From JANNNX01 sp031398745 (GTDB taxonomy: Bacteria; Actinomycetota; Acidimicrobiia; Acidimicrobiales; CADCSY01), in NCBI GenBank assembly GCA_031398745.1, contig JANNNX010000076.1, positions 1-28,252 of the forward strand: a stretch of DNA of 28,252 bases, written 5' to 3'. The position numbers were made by a program, and so were the translations under genes. Below, piece by piece: positions 22,502 through 28,252 of this stretch. Below the pieces are notes generated by a model that saw nothing but the letters and a program-made list of their open reading frames with translations, did not search any database and was not told the origin of the DNA. Position 1 is the first letter of the stretch. Each line of letters starts with the position of its first letter.

Positions 22502-23766
22502 CCTCGCCGACCCACCGGGAAGTGGCGCAGCTTGGTTAGCGCGCAGCGTTCGGGACGCTGAGGCCGCGGGTTCGAATCCCGCCTTCCCGACCACCCGTTT
22601 CCGCTGGTCAGCGGCCTGTCACGAGGTGCCGGCGCTAGGCCGATTCGGCGACCATCCCGCGAATATCCCGCGTCGGGGTCGAAATCGGGCCCATGAGGCG
22701 GCCCCCGACGGCGTCCGCAGCGGCCCGGCTCGGCTGCCCCGGTGGCAGCCGCATAGATGCCGACGGTCATACGGACGTCGGCGTGCCCGAGGCGGCTCTG
22801 GGCCACCTTGAGGTCGACCCGTTCGGCCACGAGTGCGGTGGCCGCCGCCCGGCGCAGATCGTGGGGGGTCACACCGTCGAGACCGGCGGCCGCCACCGCC
22901 GGCAGCCAGACCCTTCGGCGCCAGTGGGTGTAGTCCAACGGGCCGCCCTCGGGTGCCGTGAACACGTAGGCGTCCTCGTCGGCCGCCGTGAGGCCTCGGC
23001 GGGCCAGGTGAGCGGCCAGGACGTCGAGGAGGGGTTGGGGGACCGACATGGTGCGCCGGCCGGCGTCAGACTTGGGAGGCCCCTCGACCATCACCCCGCC
23101 CCGGCCCCGGGTTCGTTGCAGGCGCACGCTCAGGGTGCCTGCGAGGAAGTCGACCGCCCCGACCCGCAGGCCAGCCATCTCGCCCCAGCGAAGGCCGAGC
23201 ACTCCCCCGAGCCACACCATCGGGGCGTCGTCGCCCAGGGCCTGAGCCAGCGCCGCCAGCTCGTCGGCTCCAAGCTGCCGGCGCGGTGCCCGCTCCACCG
23301 CCGGCAGGCGGATGCCCCGAGCTGGGCTCCGGCCGAGAAGGTCGGCGGCAACGGCGTAGTTGAGGATCGCCCGCAGCACCCCGTACTGGCGCCGCACTGT
23401 CGCCGCCGCGGCGTGAGTCGCCCACCGGTTCACCAGCCCCTGCACTTCGGTCGGTGTGATCGATGCGACGCGCTTCGCCCCCAGGGCAGGCAGCAGGTGG
23501 ACTCGCATGACCGACTCATCTCGAGCGGCGGCCGACGAGCGTTTGGCCGGGTTGCTCCGCTCCCAGCGATCGGCGACCTCGGCGAAGGTGAGCTGGGCGG
23601 TCGATGGGTCGAGCCAGGCGCCCCGAGCCATATCGGTGCGCTGAGCCCGCTCGTAGGTCTCGGCCTCTCGGCGGGTCCGGAACGTCTTCGAGCGCTCACG
23701 GCCATCGGGCCCTCGGAGCCTGACCTCGTAGCGAACCCCGACCTTCACGTTGCGCTTGGCGATCAC
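22447..23766 (-). CDS. Tyrosine recombinase (site-specific integrase), frameshifted near its C-terminus
   Basis: As read, the product has 439 residues. Parts in order: AP2-like DNA-binding start (YEVRLRGPDGRERSKTF), SAM-like core-binding domain (LTFAEVADRW...AILNYAV), and catalytic domain with GLRWGEMAGL (first Arg), TPHDLRRAAATAL (His-x2-Arg), LGHADVRMT, and Tyr in VGIYAAAT. After ATGAAE the frame turns into proline/arginine-rich sequence. Removing one base in the 22724-22729 run restores RAAADAVGGRLMGP and a TAG at 22635-22637, only 42 bp from the tRNA, giving about 376 residues. In the current frame it continues antisense through tRNA-Pro and into the receiver gene. GTG 23766 overlaps the excisionase stop (GTGA) and has AAGGGAG upstream. 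The catalytic residues precede the shift, so activity may survive. Confidence 0.9.
   Translation of the reverse strand: MIAKRNVKVGVRYEVRLRGPDGRERSKTFRTRREAETYERAQRTDMARGAWLDPSTAQLTFAEVADRWERSNPAKRSSAAARDESVMRVHLLPALGAKRVASITPTEVQGLVNRWATHAAAATVRRQYGVLRAILNYAVAADLLGRSPARGIRLPAVERAPRRQLGADELAALAQALGDDAPMVWLGGVLGLRWGEMAGLRVGAVDFLAGTLSVRLQRTRGRGGVMVEGPPKSDAGRRTMSVPQPLLDVLAAHLARRGLTAADEDAYVFTAPEGGPLDYTHWRRRVWLPAVAAAGLDGVTPHDLRRAAATALVAERVDLKVAQSRLGHADVRMTVGIYAAATGAAEPGRCGRRRGPPHGPDFDPDAGYSRDGRRIGLAPAPRDRPLTSGNGWSGRRDSNPRPQRPERCALTKLRHFPVGRRGYPRVGLPRPVGARVGSS
22516..22593 (+). tRNA. tRNA-Pro (anticodon CGG)
   Basis: The acceptor stem CGGGAAG (22516-22522) pairs with CTTCCCG (22583-22589), followed by discriminator A22590 and an encoded CCA (22591-22593). 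The anticodon stem CAGCG/CGCTG encloses TTCGGGA, giving anticodon CGG. The T-arm GCGGGTTCGAATCCCGC is canonical. The tRNA is intact and its 3' end faces the integrase, so it serves as the attachment site of the adjacent element. Confidence 0.96.
22545..22593 (+). other. Probable attL core within the 3' half of tRNA-Pro
   Basis: Tyrosine integrases of this type usually recombine at the anticodon-to-3'-end part of the tRNA. The integrase lies just beyond this end. No second copy of the T-arm/acceptor sequence is seen to the right, so attR is outside the window and the exact core cannot be set. Confidence 0.5.
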
Positions 23767-24017
23767 GCCTGTGCTCCCTTCGGTCGTCCGCCCTTTGGGT
23801 GGAGCGGGCCGGTCTCGTCGAGTCGGCCGGTGACCCGAGCCCATCGCTCGACGTCCGGCCAAGCCCATAGGAGGCCCATCCGGAGCCGAGTGACCGGTGC
23901 CGGGAAGTCGGGGTGCCGGCGGCGCCACAGGTGGACGGTCTGGACGTGGAGAACCCCGAGCCGATCGGCGATCTCCTGTACGCCCACGAGGTCGGTCACG
24001 TCCACCTGCCTGGTCAT
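23763..24017 (-). CDS. Excisionase-like helix-turn-helix protein
   Basis: The 84-residue product resembles small MerR/AlpA-type HTH proteins that act as excisionases or directionality factors: DLVGVQEIADRLGVLHVQTVHLWRRR is the HTH region, LLWAWPDVERWARVTG the following wing and helix. A basic tail (GGRPKGAQA) ends the protein. It sits directly upstream of the integrase with a 4-bp overlap, the usual order for coupled xis-int control. ATG 24017 is preceded by TACCGT 9 nt away and no clear Shine-Dalgarno sequence. It may regulate the divergent cargo promoter as well as excision. Confidence 0.82.
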   Translation of the reverse strand: MTRQVDVTDLVGVQEIADRLGVLHVQTVHLWRRRHPDFPAPVTRLRMGLLWAWPDVERWARVTGRLDETGPLHPKGGRPKGAQA

Positions 24018-24026
24018 CGAACCCGG

Positions 24027-24032
24027 ACGGTA
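24027..24032 (-). promoter_or_regulatory. -10 box (TACCGT) for the xis-int pair
   Basis: TACCGT on the minus strand lies 9 nt before ATG 24017. It is within 10 bp of the opposing -35 box at 24042, so the two promoters may interfere. Confidence 0.35.
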
Positions 24033-24041
24033 GGCCGGCCC

Positions 24042-24070
24042 TTGACTTCGGCCGGTAACTGCATTAGGAC
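24042..24070 (+). promoter_or_regulatory. Promoter of the first cargo gene
   Basis: TTGACT (24042-24047) and TAGGAC (24065-24070) are 17 bp apart, followed by a leader of about 30 nt carrying AAGGAG. Unlike many genes in this window, the first cargo gene therefore has a conventional promoter and ribosome binding site. Confidence 0.5.
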
Positions 24071-24106
24071 TCTAGTCAGTTATTCCCGTCGAGTCAAGGA
24101 GCACTC

Positions 24107-24610
24107 ATGACCACCACCGAGGACACGTCCGAATCGCCGCCCTGGGTCCCCTCGCAGGCCTCCCTCGACCGCCTTCAGCTCGAGGTCATCGACAACCTCG
24201 AGACCCACTACGACGAGCTGACCCAGCTCCGCCGGGAGTACATCGCCCTCGCCCGGGAAGCGCTGGCGATGCTCCCCACGATCCAGGCGTTTGGTGAGCG
24301 GTGGAAGGCCGCAGACGATCGCTTGAACGCGGTCTGGCCGAGCTATCAGCTTGCCGATGAGTCGTGGCGGGACCTCGACCGAGAGCAGCGTTCCACCCTG
24401 TTTCAGGACCCGGGCACCTGGCCGGGCTCGTACGAGGAGAAGGCAACCAGCGAGTTTCTGGCTCCCTCCGGGTGGGAGGTCGCCTCGGCGGTGGTCAGCC
24501 AGATCGTCAACACGTTGGTCGCCCACGGCATCGACGAGACGAGCACCGATGCCGCCGAGGCGATCGAGGGCCTCGATCAGCTAGAGCGGCGAGCCGGCGA
24601 GGAGAGCTAA
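24107..24610 (+). CDS. Hypothetical element-borne protein, mostly helical
   Basis: I do not recognise this 167-residue acidic protein. It has no signal peptide or membrane segment. Residues 18-65 look like long amphipathic helices (LDRLQLEVIDNLETHYDELT, LRREYIALAREALAMLP) that could form a coiled coil, and residues 120-160 contain another helix pair (VASAVVSQIVNTLVAHGI, AAEAIEGLDQLERR). ATG 24107 has AAGGAG 6 nt upstream and a promoter at 24042-24070. It is divergent from the excisionase gene, a position often held in such elements by regulatory or accessory genes. The coding potential is supported by the ribosome binding site and open frame. Confidence 0.7.
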   Translation: MTTTEDTSESPPWVPSQASLDRLQLEVIDNLETHYDELTQLRREYIALAREALAMLPTIQAFGERWKAADDRLNAVWPSYQLADESWRDLDREQRSTLFQDPGTWPGSYEEKATSEFLAPSGWEVASAVVSQIVNTLVAHGIDETSTDAAEAIEGLDQLERRAGEES

Positions 24611-24633
24611 GGGCGCTCACCTGCCGAGCGTTC

Positions 24634-24639
24634 TACCGT
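24634..24639 (+). promoter_or_regulatory. Leaderless -10 box (TACCGT)
   Basis: TACCGT lies 6 nt before ATG 24646, the same spacing as at mrp, selD and fxsA. Confidence 0.5.
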
Positions 24640-24645
24640 CTCGCC

Positions 24646-25023
24646 ATGATCCCGTCAGCGCCCACCACTGCCCCGGAGCCGGTCTCGGAGGCCCCTCCAC
24701 GTAGGGAGACCGCCCGAGCTCGGCTCCGAGCCGTTCCGTGGGTCATCGCTGCGGTGGCGGTCGCCGTGGCCGCCTTCGCGATCGGTCAGGCCCAGACCGA
24801 CGAGCCGCCAGCCTCGACCCTGCTTCTGAGGGAGTCATGGCACTGCGGCGCGACCTGCGTGGAGGACGACAAGCTGCGCCAGGACGTTGCGGACCTCATC
24901 GACGAGCGAGTCGAGTTCGACTGCTCGGTGATTGAGGCCGTCGGGGTTATCGCAACGTTGTACAGGTCCGACCTCGACGGCAATCAGCACTTGTGGCGCG
25001 AGATGACCCTCTACTGCGAGTGA
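24646..25023 (+). CDS. Hypothetical single-pass membrane protein
   Basis: The 125-residue product has no family I recognise. A cytoplasmic proline-rich and basic start (PTTAPEPVSEAPPRRETARA) is followed by one hydrophobic segment (VPWVIAAVAVAVAAFAIGQA, residues about 28-46) and a C-terminal domain with four cysteines (HCGATCVEDD, EFDCSVIEA and the final YCE), consistent with extracytoplasmic disulfides. ATG 24646 is fixed by a TACCGT box 6 nt upstream. The gene starts 36 bp after the upstream cargo gene but seems to have its own promoter. Confidence 0.65.
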   Translation: MIPSAPTTAPEPVSEAPPRRETARARLRAVPWVIAAVAVAVAAFAIGQAQTDEPPASTLLLRESWHCGATCVEDDKLRQDVADLIDERVEFDCSVIEAVGVIATLYRSDLDGNQHLWREMTLYCE

Positions 25024-25060
25024 GCCCGCTCGATCGGCCCGTTTACCGAGCCGGCCGACA

Positions 25061-25558
25061 TCATCCGGGCGCGGTGCGCGGAAGCCTCTCGTCGCCATAG
25101 CCATCCGACGCGAACTGGTCAGCCCAGGCCAGCAAGTGCAGAAGACGATCCTGGCGATCCCAGTCGCCGTCCTCGTGGGGAGCCTCGAGGCGTCCTTCGT
25201 CGTCCAGGGCCTTGAGCACGTCGTCAAGGTCGGGCCCGTCGTGCCGGAACCCTTTGGGCCGTGGGTGGAAGGCGGGGTCGGCGGAGACGATCCCGGAGAG
25301 GGCCGAGGCTGCCTCCTGCCGCTGCCGCTGGGCCAGCCGCTCTCGGAGCGCCTCCGAGTCCTCGCTGTCAGCAAGGTCCCGCAGCCGGTCCTCGATCAAC
25401 GGCCGCAAGCTGGGACTGACCGCTGCGACCCTGGTCGAGTCCAGTAGGTGACACTCCTTCACCTTCCAAGTTTCGATCGACAGCAGCAACCGGCGCTGTT
25501 CCTGCCGACGAACCAAGCGATCCACCGATGCGAACGGGTCGAGATAGTCGATTCCCAT
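25061..25558 (-). CDS. Hypothetical element-borne protein
   Basis: I recognise no family in this 165-residue charged, soluble-looking protein. The start (MGIDYLDPFASVDRLVRRQE) is followed by an Arg/Glu-rich helical middle (LIEDRLRDLADSEDSEALRE, RLAQRQRQEAASA) and a C-terminal part with DGPDLDDVLKALDDEGRL and RLLHLLAWADQFASDGYG. The N-terminal stretch SVDRLVRRQEQRRLLLSIE looks like an amphipathic helix. ATG 25558 is chosen because TAGGTT lies 7 nt upstream; a TTG at 25567 is less likely. It is convergent with the membrane-protein gene. Confidence 0.6.
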   Translation of the reverse strand: MGIDYLDPFASVDRLVRRQEQRRLLLSIETWKVKECHLLDSTRVAAVSPSLRPLIEDRLRDLADSEDSEALRERLAQRQRQEAASALSGIVSADPAFHPRPKGFRHDGPDLDDVLKALDDEGRLEAPHEDGDWDRQDRLLHLLAWADQFASDGYGDERLPRTAPG

Positions 25559-25854
25559 GGCAGGCAACCTACGACAACCTCAGGCCAGCAACATCGACAA
25601 CCGGGGCATGTACCAGGCGGCCACCCTTGCAGTGACAGGTCCCTAGCCCCCCTTCAACGGTGGCTCAACCACCCCGAGCGAGGTTCCCGTATCGGGCGTC
25701 GGGGAGCGACCACCCAAGAGGCCACCATCCGGGCACACGGCGTCACGCAACGTCGACCGTCAACCCGGGCAGAGGCAGTACAGGCCCCCAGAGGCCGGCG
25801 GTTGATCCGGCCAGCAACGTGCCGAGTCGATTGGCTCAAAGCTGCACTCCTGCC
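25559..25854. other. Intergenic stretch with little coding signal
   Basis: About 300 bp between two minus-strand genes. It holds the -10 box at 25566-25571 and a weak hairpin (GGTGG ctcaa CCACC, 25659-25673) that could end the upstream trio. Open frames on the plus strand here look like antisense noise. Confidence 0.4.
25566..25571 (-). promoter_or_regulatory. Leaderless -10 box (TAGGTT)
   Basis: TAGGTT on the minus strand lies 7 nt before ATG 25558. No Shine-Dalgarno sequence is present. Confidence 0.45.
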
Positions 25855-26232
25855 TCAGAGATTGCCAGGGAGCGGCGCTGGTGTGAGTGGGTGGAACGCA
25901 AGCTTCCGCAGCTCCTTCTGGAGTGGCTTGGACTTGAGCCCTCTGACCTCGACGTGCGCCCCCCGGCAAGGGTCCCCGGGGTCACCCTCGACGGCTTCCA
26001 GCACCTGGCCGTGGCGCACCAGAACCTCCTGGGGGATCGGGACCAGGAAGTGATCGGAATGGCCCCGCAGAACGTCTGCAGCGCTCATCCCAAGTTGCGC
26101 GAGGAGCCGTTCGGAGTAGACGGACATCCCCTCACCAGAGGAGTCATTGCAGAAGCACCCCGTCTGAGGACGAACGCGCCCGAGCTTTTCGTCGTTGTGG
26201 AGCTCGGCAAGCCGGATTCTCCGGTACAGCAC
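25855..26232 (-). CDS. Hypothetical protein, third gene of the TIGR04255-led operon
   Basis: The product has 125 residues from GTG 26232: VLYRRIRLAELHNDEKLGRV, then SGEGMSVYSERLLAQLGMSA, HFLVPIPQEVLVRHGQVLEA and GDPGDPCRGAHVEVRGLKSK with a basic end. Small proteins of this look (RRI..., SV.R..L, DP...HA.V.G) accompany TIGR04255-type genes in my recollection, without known function. The start is uncertain: GTG 26232 has no ribosome binding site, and the frame is open and protein-like upstream (ALTDAWTFSNDVLYRR) back to the TAG stop of the previous gene, with which it is in frame. It could be expressed from a CTG, by coupling, or by readthrough. Confidence 0.6.
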   Translation of the reverse strand: MLYRRIRLAELHNDEKLGRVRPQTGCFCNDSSGEGMSVYSERLLAQLGMSAADVLRGHSDHFLVPIPQEVLVRHGQVLEAVEGDPGDPCRGAHVEVRGLKSKPLQKELRKLAFHPLTPAPLPGNL

Positions 26233-26301
26233 GTCGTTGGAGAACGTCCAGGCGTCAGTCAGAGCCGATCCCAGGTTTGGTGGTGAGCCCCCCCACCCCG
26301 A

Positions 26302-26817
26302 CTAATCGGAGGCGAGGGCCTTCAGAGCGTCAAGGACGTATGTGGGGGCGTCCTGAGGCGGGCCGTCCCACTCCCCGTCATCTCCCTCGTACGACAGGAT
26401 CGGGCTGACGCCGGGCTCCGACATCAGCCCGAGGGCGAAGCGGGTCGTCGTCCATTCGAAGTTCACCCCGCCCGACGCTGTCGGAAACATGGCCGGTGGC
26501 TTCGTATCGTCGTGGAGCAACTCGACCAGTGCCGCGATCCCGCACTCGACAGCTCGTACGTCGATCGTCGGTGCACCGTGGGAGTTCCATCCTGGCCGAA
26601 GCGACAGTAAGAGCGGCCTTGCGTTTGTCACGACGAACCGGAACCAACCGGAGTACTCCAGGCTCTGGGCCGGGCTGCCAGAGAGAACCCGGACCGCGGG
26701 GCCATGACCGGACTGGTACGTGACCTTGATGTCCCGCTCGGTGCTCCGAGAGCGGTCCGGGTCCCCGTCCGGAAGGGTTGGAGTCCACCTAGCGGCTGGC
26801 TGATCGAGCAACGTCAT
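26302..26817 (-). CDS. Hypothetical protein, second gene of the TIGR04255-led operon
   Basis: The 171-residue product has no named family that I know. Landmarks are YSGWFRFVVTNARPLLLSLR, PGWNSHGAPTIDVRAVECGI, a conserved-looking MFPTASGGVNFEWTTTRFAL, then PILSYEGDDGEWDGPP and a final helix YVLDALKAL. The 'W...GA..I' and 'P...GGV..EW' pattern occurs in small proteins found next to TIGR04255 genes, from memory. ATG 26817 overlaps the TGA of the upstream gene in ATGA, so the two are translationally coupled and probably act together. No membrane or signal segments are seen. Confidence 0.72.
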   Translation of the reverse strand: MTLLDQPAARWTPTLPDGDPDRSRSTERDIKVTYQSGHGPAVRVLSGSPAQSLEYSGWFRFVVTNARPLLLSLRPGWNSHGAPTIDVRAVECGIAALVELLHDDTKPPAMFPTASGGVNFEWTTTRFALGLMSEPGVSPILSYEGDDGEWDGPPQDAPTYVLDALKALASD

Positions 26818-27659
26818 TGCTGTCGGCCCCATTCCTCGTGCATCCCCGGCGTAGTGATTGACGCAAACGCGCGGACGATGACTTCGTGCCCAAAGTCTAC
26901 GAACGACAAGATGTCGCCTTTCGACGGCCCAACCGGCACTCCGCGGACCGTCAACGACAAGCGATACACCGGCACCGCGTCGGTAAGCCTCATCACCGGC
27001 TGCACCTCCACGATCAGGCGGCCCCCAGCCAGGCGGTCGTCCTTCGGCAACCGGTGGCGGGTCGCGAAGCGAACGTCCTCGGCGGGGCCGGGGTACACCT
27101 CTTCGACCGGCTTCCAGAGCCGCAACACCGGATCGGGGTCGCCGTGGCCAAGACCACCTCGCATCGCAGGGATCTCGTTCAAGTACACGACCTCGCACTG
27201 GACAGGGGCCAAGGACGACGAGAGTCCCTGCTCCTCCACGAAGCCCGTCACTGTTTCGACGGCATGCTCAAAGCGGTCGCGTACGTAAGGGAACCGCGGG
27301 TACACCTCTTCGCCCTTCACCCGTCGCCAGTTGTACCCAATCCGATCGCTCTGGACCTGGACCACCTCGGTGTCGTCGAGCGACTTGAACCACGCCCGAG
27401 GGATCGGCGGAGCGTCAAGGAGTTCGAACTGGATGCCGGGGACCTCGGTGGTCGCATCGAGGTCCTCGAGCTGCTGCGGGACGGCAACCTTGATCTCGGC
27501 CTCCGGGTAGGCGCTGCGGAACTTCTCCCACAGCAACCCGAGGTGAAGGTGCCCGATGCCAAGTCCGGACATCATCACTGCGACCCCAACCTCGCGCACA
27601 GGCGGGTCCGTAAACGACGGGAGCGCAACAGGCGCAACAGGCATGGGGTCGCCAGGCAT
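26814..27659 (-). CDS. TIGR04255-like protein, first gene of a three-gene operon
   Basis: The 281-residue product matches what I remember of the sporadically distributed TIGR04255 family: LPSFTDPPVREVGVAVMM at the start, LLWEKFRSAYPEAE, WFKSLDDTEVVQVQSDRIGY followed by NWRRVKGEEVYPRFPYVRDR, then PVQCEVVYLNEI, GGRLIVEVQPVMR, YRLSLTVRGVP, and FVDFGHEVIVRAFASITTP with MHEEWGR at the end. No biochemical function is known to me. ATG 27659 has TACCGT 11 nt upstream; ATG 27644 is an alternative. It is coupled to the next gene by ATGA and lies in a mobile element, so an accessory or defence-type role is possible but only inferred. Confidence 0.8.
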   Translation of the reverse strand: MPGDPMPVAPVALPSFTDPPVREVGVAVMMSGLGIGHLHLGLLWEKFRSAYPEAEIKVAVPQQLEDLDATTEVPGIQFELLDAPPIPRAWFKSLDDTEVVQVQSDRIGYNWRRVKGEEVYPRFPYVRDRFEHAVETVTGFVEEQGLSSSLAPVQCEVVYLNEIPAMRGGLGHGDPDPVLRLWKPVEEVYPGPAEDVRFATRHRLPKDDRLAGGRLIVEVQPVMRLTDAVPVYRLSLTVRGVPVGPSKGDILSFVDFGHEVIVRAFASITTPGMHEEWGRQQ

Positions 27660-27670
27660 CAGTCGGCTTG

Positions 27671-27676
27671 ACGGTA
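27671..27676 (-). promoter_or_regulatory. -10 box (TACCGT) of the TIGR04255-led operon
   Basis: TACCGT on the minus strand lies 11 nt before ATG 27659 and 26 nt before ATG 27644. No Shine-Dalgarno sequence was found for either. Confidence 0.35.
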
Positions 27677-27723
27677 TCGCAGGAACGCGCCGCCCAGCAC
27701 GGCAATGCGCCGGCTCACGGGCG

Positions 27724-28252
27724 TCAGTGCCACGACGACTCGCCGCTAGGAATCGCCATTCGACCATCTGCCTCACTGCGACCCACCTCGCCGACAAAGA
27801 GGAGGCGGCGCTCGTGCTCCTGGCGCTCGGCCTGTGCCCGAAGCTTGTCTCGGTCGACGTACTGGTTCACGGCGGCCGTGAGTACGTCTCGGAGGAGCCG
27901 TGGCGGGAACGCTGCGAGGTCGACGGTGCCCACGTTGCGGTGGCGGTGGGCGTAGGCGGCGGCCCTCGGGTCCTTGCGGGGCACTCGTCGCCGAGGAAGG
28001 TCGATGGTTCGGGCTTGGGCAGCGGTGACCGCTACCCGTTCGACGACCTCGAAGCAGTTGGCGCGCTCGACGAGGTCGCGTTGGATGTCCTCTCCGGTGG
28101 GTGAGAGGGCACCGGCCCAGAGGAGCACCGGCTTGCTCCCGTCTCGGCTCCACACGTCCTGCGCCAGCCCATCGACGAAGGTCGAGGGTTGGTACCCGTC
28201 GACTGCGAAGGAGGTGACGCCGAGAGGGCCGAACCATTGGTCCAGGACCTCG
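27724..28252 (-). CDS. Partial gene resembling the C-terminal Toprim-like part of a DNA-processing protein
   Basis: The frame is open to the window end, so the N-terminus is missing; 175 residues are visible. SFAVDGYQPSTFVDGLAQDV and PVLLWAGALSPTGEDIQRDL, followed by RVAVTAAQARTIDLPRRRVP, DPRAAAYAHRH, VDLAAFPPRLLRDVL and a charged helical tail, follow the order I know from phage-type proteins with a Toprim-like region (LYFGD.DPSGEDM...). Here both aspartates of that DxD motif appear replaced (WAGALSPTG), so metal-dependent catalysis is doubtful. It lies 64 bp upstream of the TIGR04255-like gene on the same strand and may belong to the same unit. The family call is tentative. Confidence 0.55.
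   Translation of the reverse strand, partial: EVLDQWFGPLGVTSFAVDGYQPSTFVDGLAQDVWSRDGSKPVLLWAGALSPTGEDIQRDLVERANCFEVVERVAVTAAQARTIDLPRRRVPRKDPRAAAYAHRHRNVGTVDLAAFPPRLLRDVLTAAVNQYVDRDKLRAQAERQEHERRLLFVGEVGRSEADGRMAIPSGESSWH

Noticed and set aside
22447..22634. C-terminal tail of the integrase as a functional domain
   Set aside because: It is the antisense of tRNA-Pro and of the receiver gene, reached only because of a frameshift.
25660..26286. Plus-strand open frame opposite the third operon gene
   Set aside because: It has no ribosome binding site or recognisable features, and the opposite strand gives a more protein-like sequence with operon context.

Overview
The window looks like a chromosome segment from a high-GC actinobacterium, most likely of class Acidimicrobiia. 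The basis is very high GC, many GTG starts, a WhiB regulator, an actinobacterial Mrp that lacks the CxxC motif, a tandem ArsA/Get3-like ATPase pair, and a secreted protein built on the 42-residue GYW...DGG..FGDA..YGS repeat that I associate with Acidimicrobiia. The class is inferred from gene content only.

Positions 1-22500 are core-like. From left to right they hold: two membrane proteins (-); an aldo/keto reductase (-) divergent from the secreted repeat protein (+); RidA and a fused, shrunken 2Fe-2S/molybdopterin protein (-); a Tat-type thioredoxin-fold lipoprotein (+); an A-type Fe-S carrier (-) divergent from Mrp (+); FxsA and an MBL hydrolase (-); an orphan peptide-type solute-binding lipoprotein (+); an FMN/4Fe-4S/FAD oxidoreductase (+); and a ferredoxin (-). 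Next comes a complete selenocysteine locus in the order selD, tRNA-Sec(UCA), selA, selB (+). It is followed by WhiB and NfeD (-), the paired ATPases, and a lone receiver-domain protein (+). RidA, MBL hydrolase, WhiB and the ATPase pair are the gene families I recall from the compact Rv3677c-Rv3681c cluster of mycobacteria, here spread over 18 kb.

Positions 22516-28252 are a mobile element integrated at tRNA-Pro(CGG). The tRNA is followed by a tyrosine integrase (-), an excisionase-like HTH protein, three unrecognised small genes, and an apparent three-gene operon led by a TIGR04255-like protein. Behind it lies a truncated gene resembling a Toprim-type DNA-processing protein. The right attachment site is not in the window, so the element exceeds 5.6 kb. 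The integrase has lost its normal stop through a one-base frameshift, so its reading frame runs antisense through the tRNA.

A recurring regulatory theme is a TAnnnT -10 box 6-8 nt before an ATG or GTG with no Shine-Dalgarno sequence, which points to widespread leaderless transcription. The best candidate for an undescribed system is the TIGR04255-led trio and its neighbours at 25855-28252.
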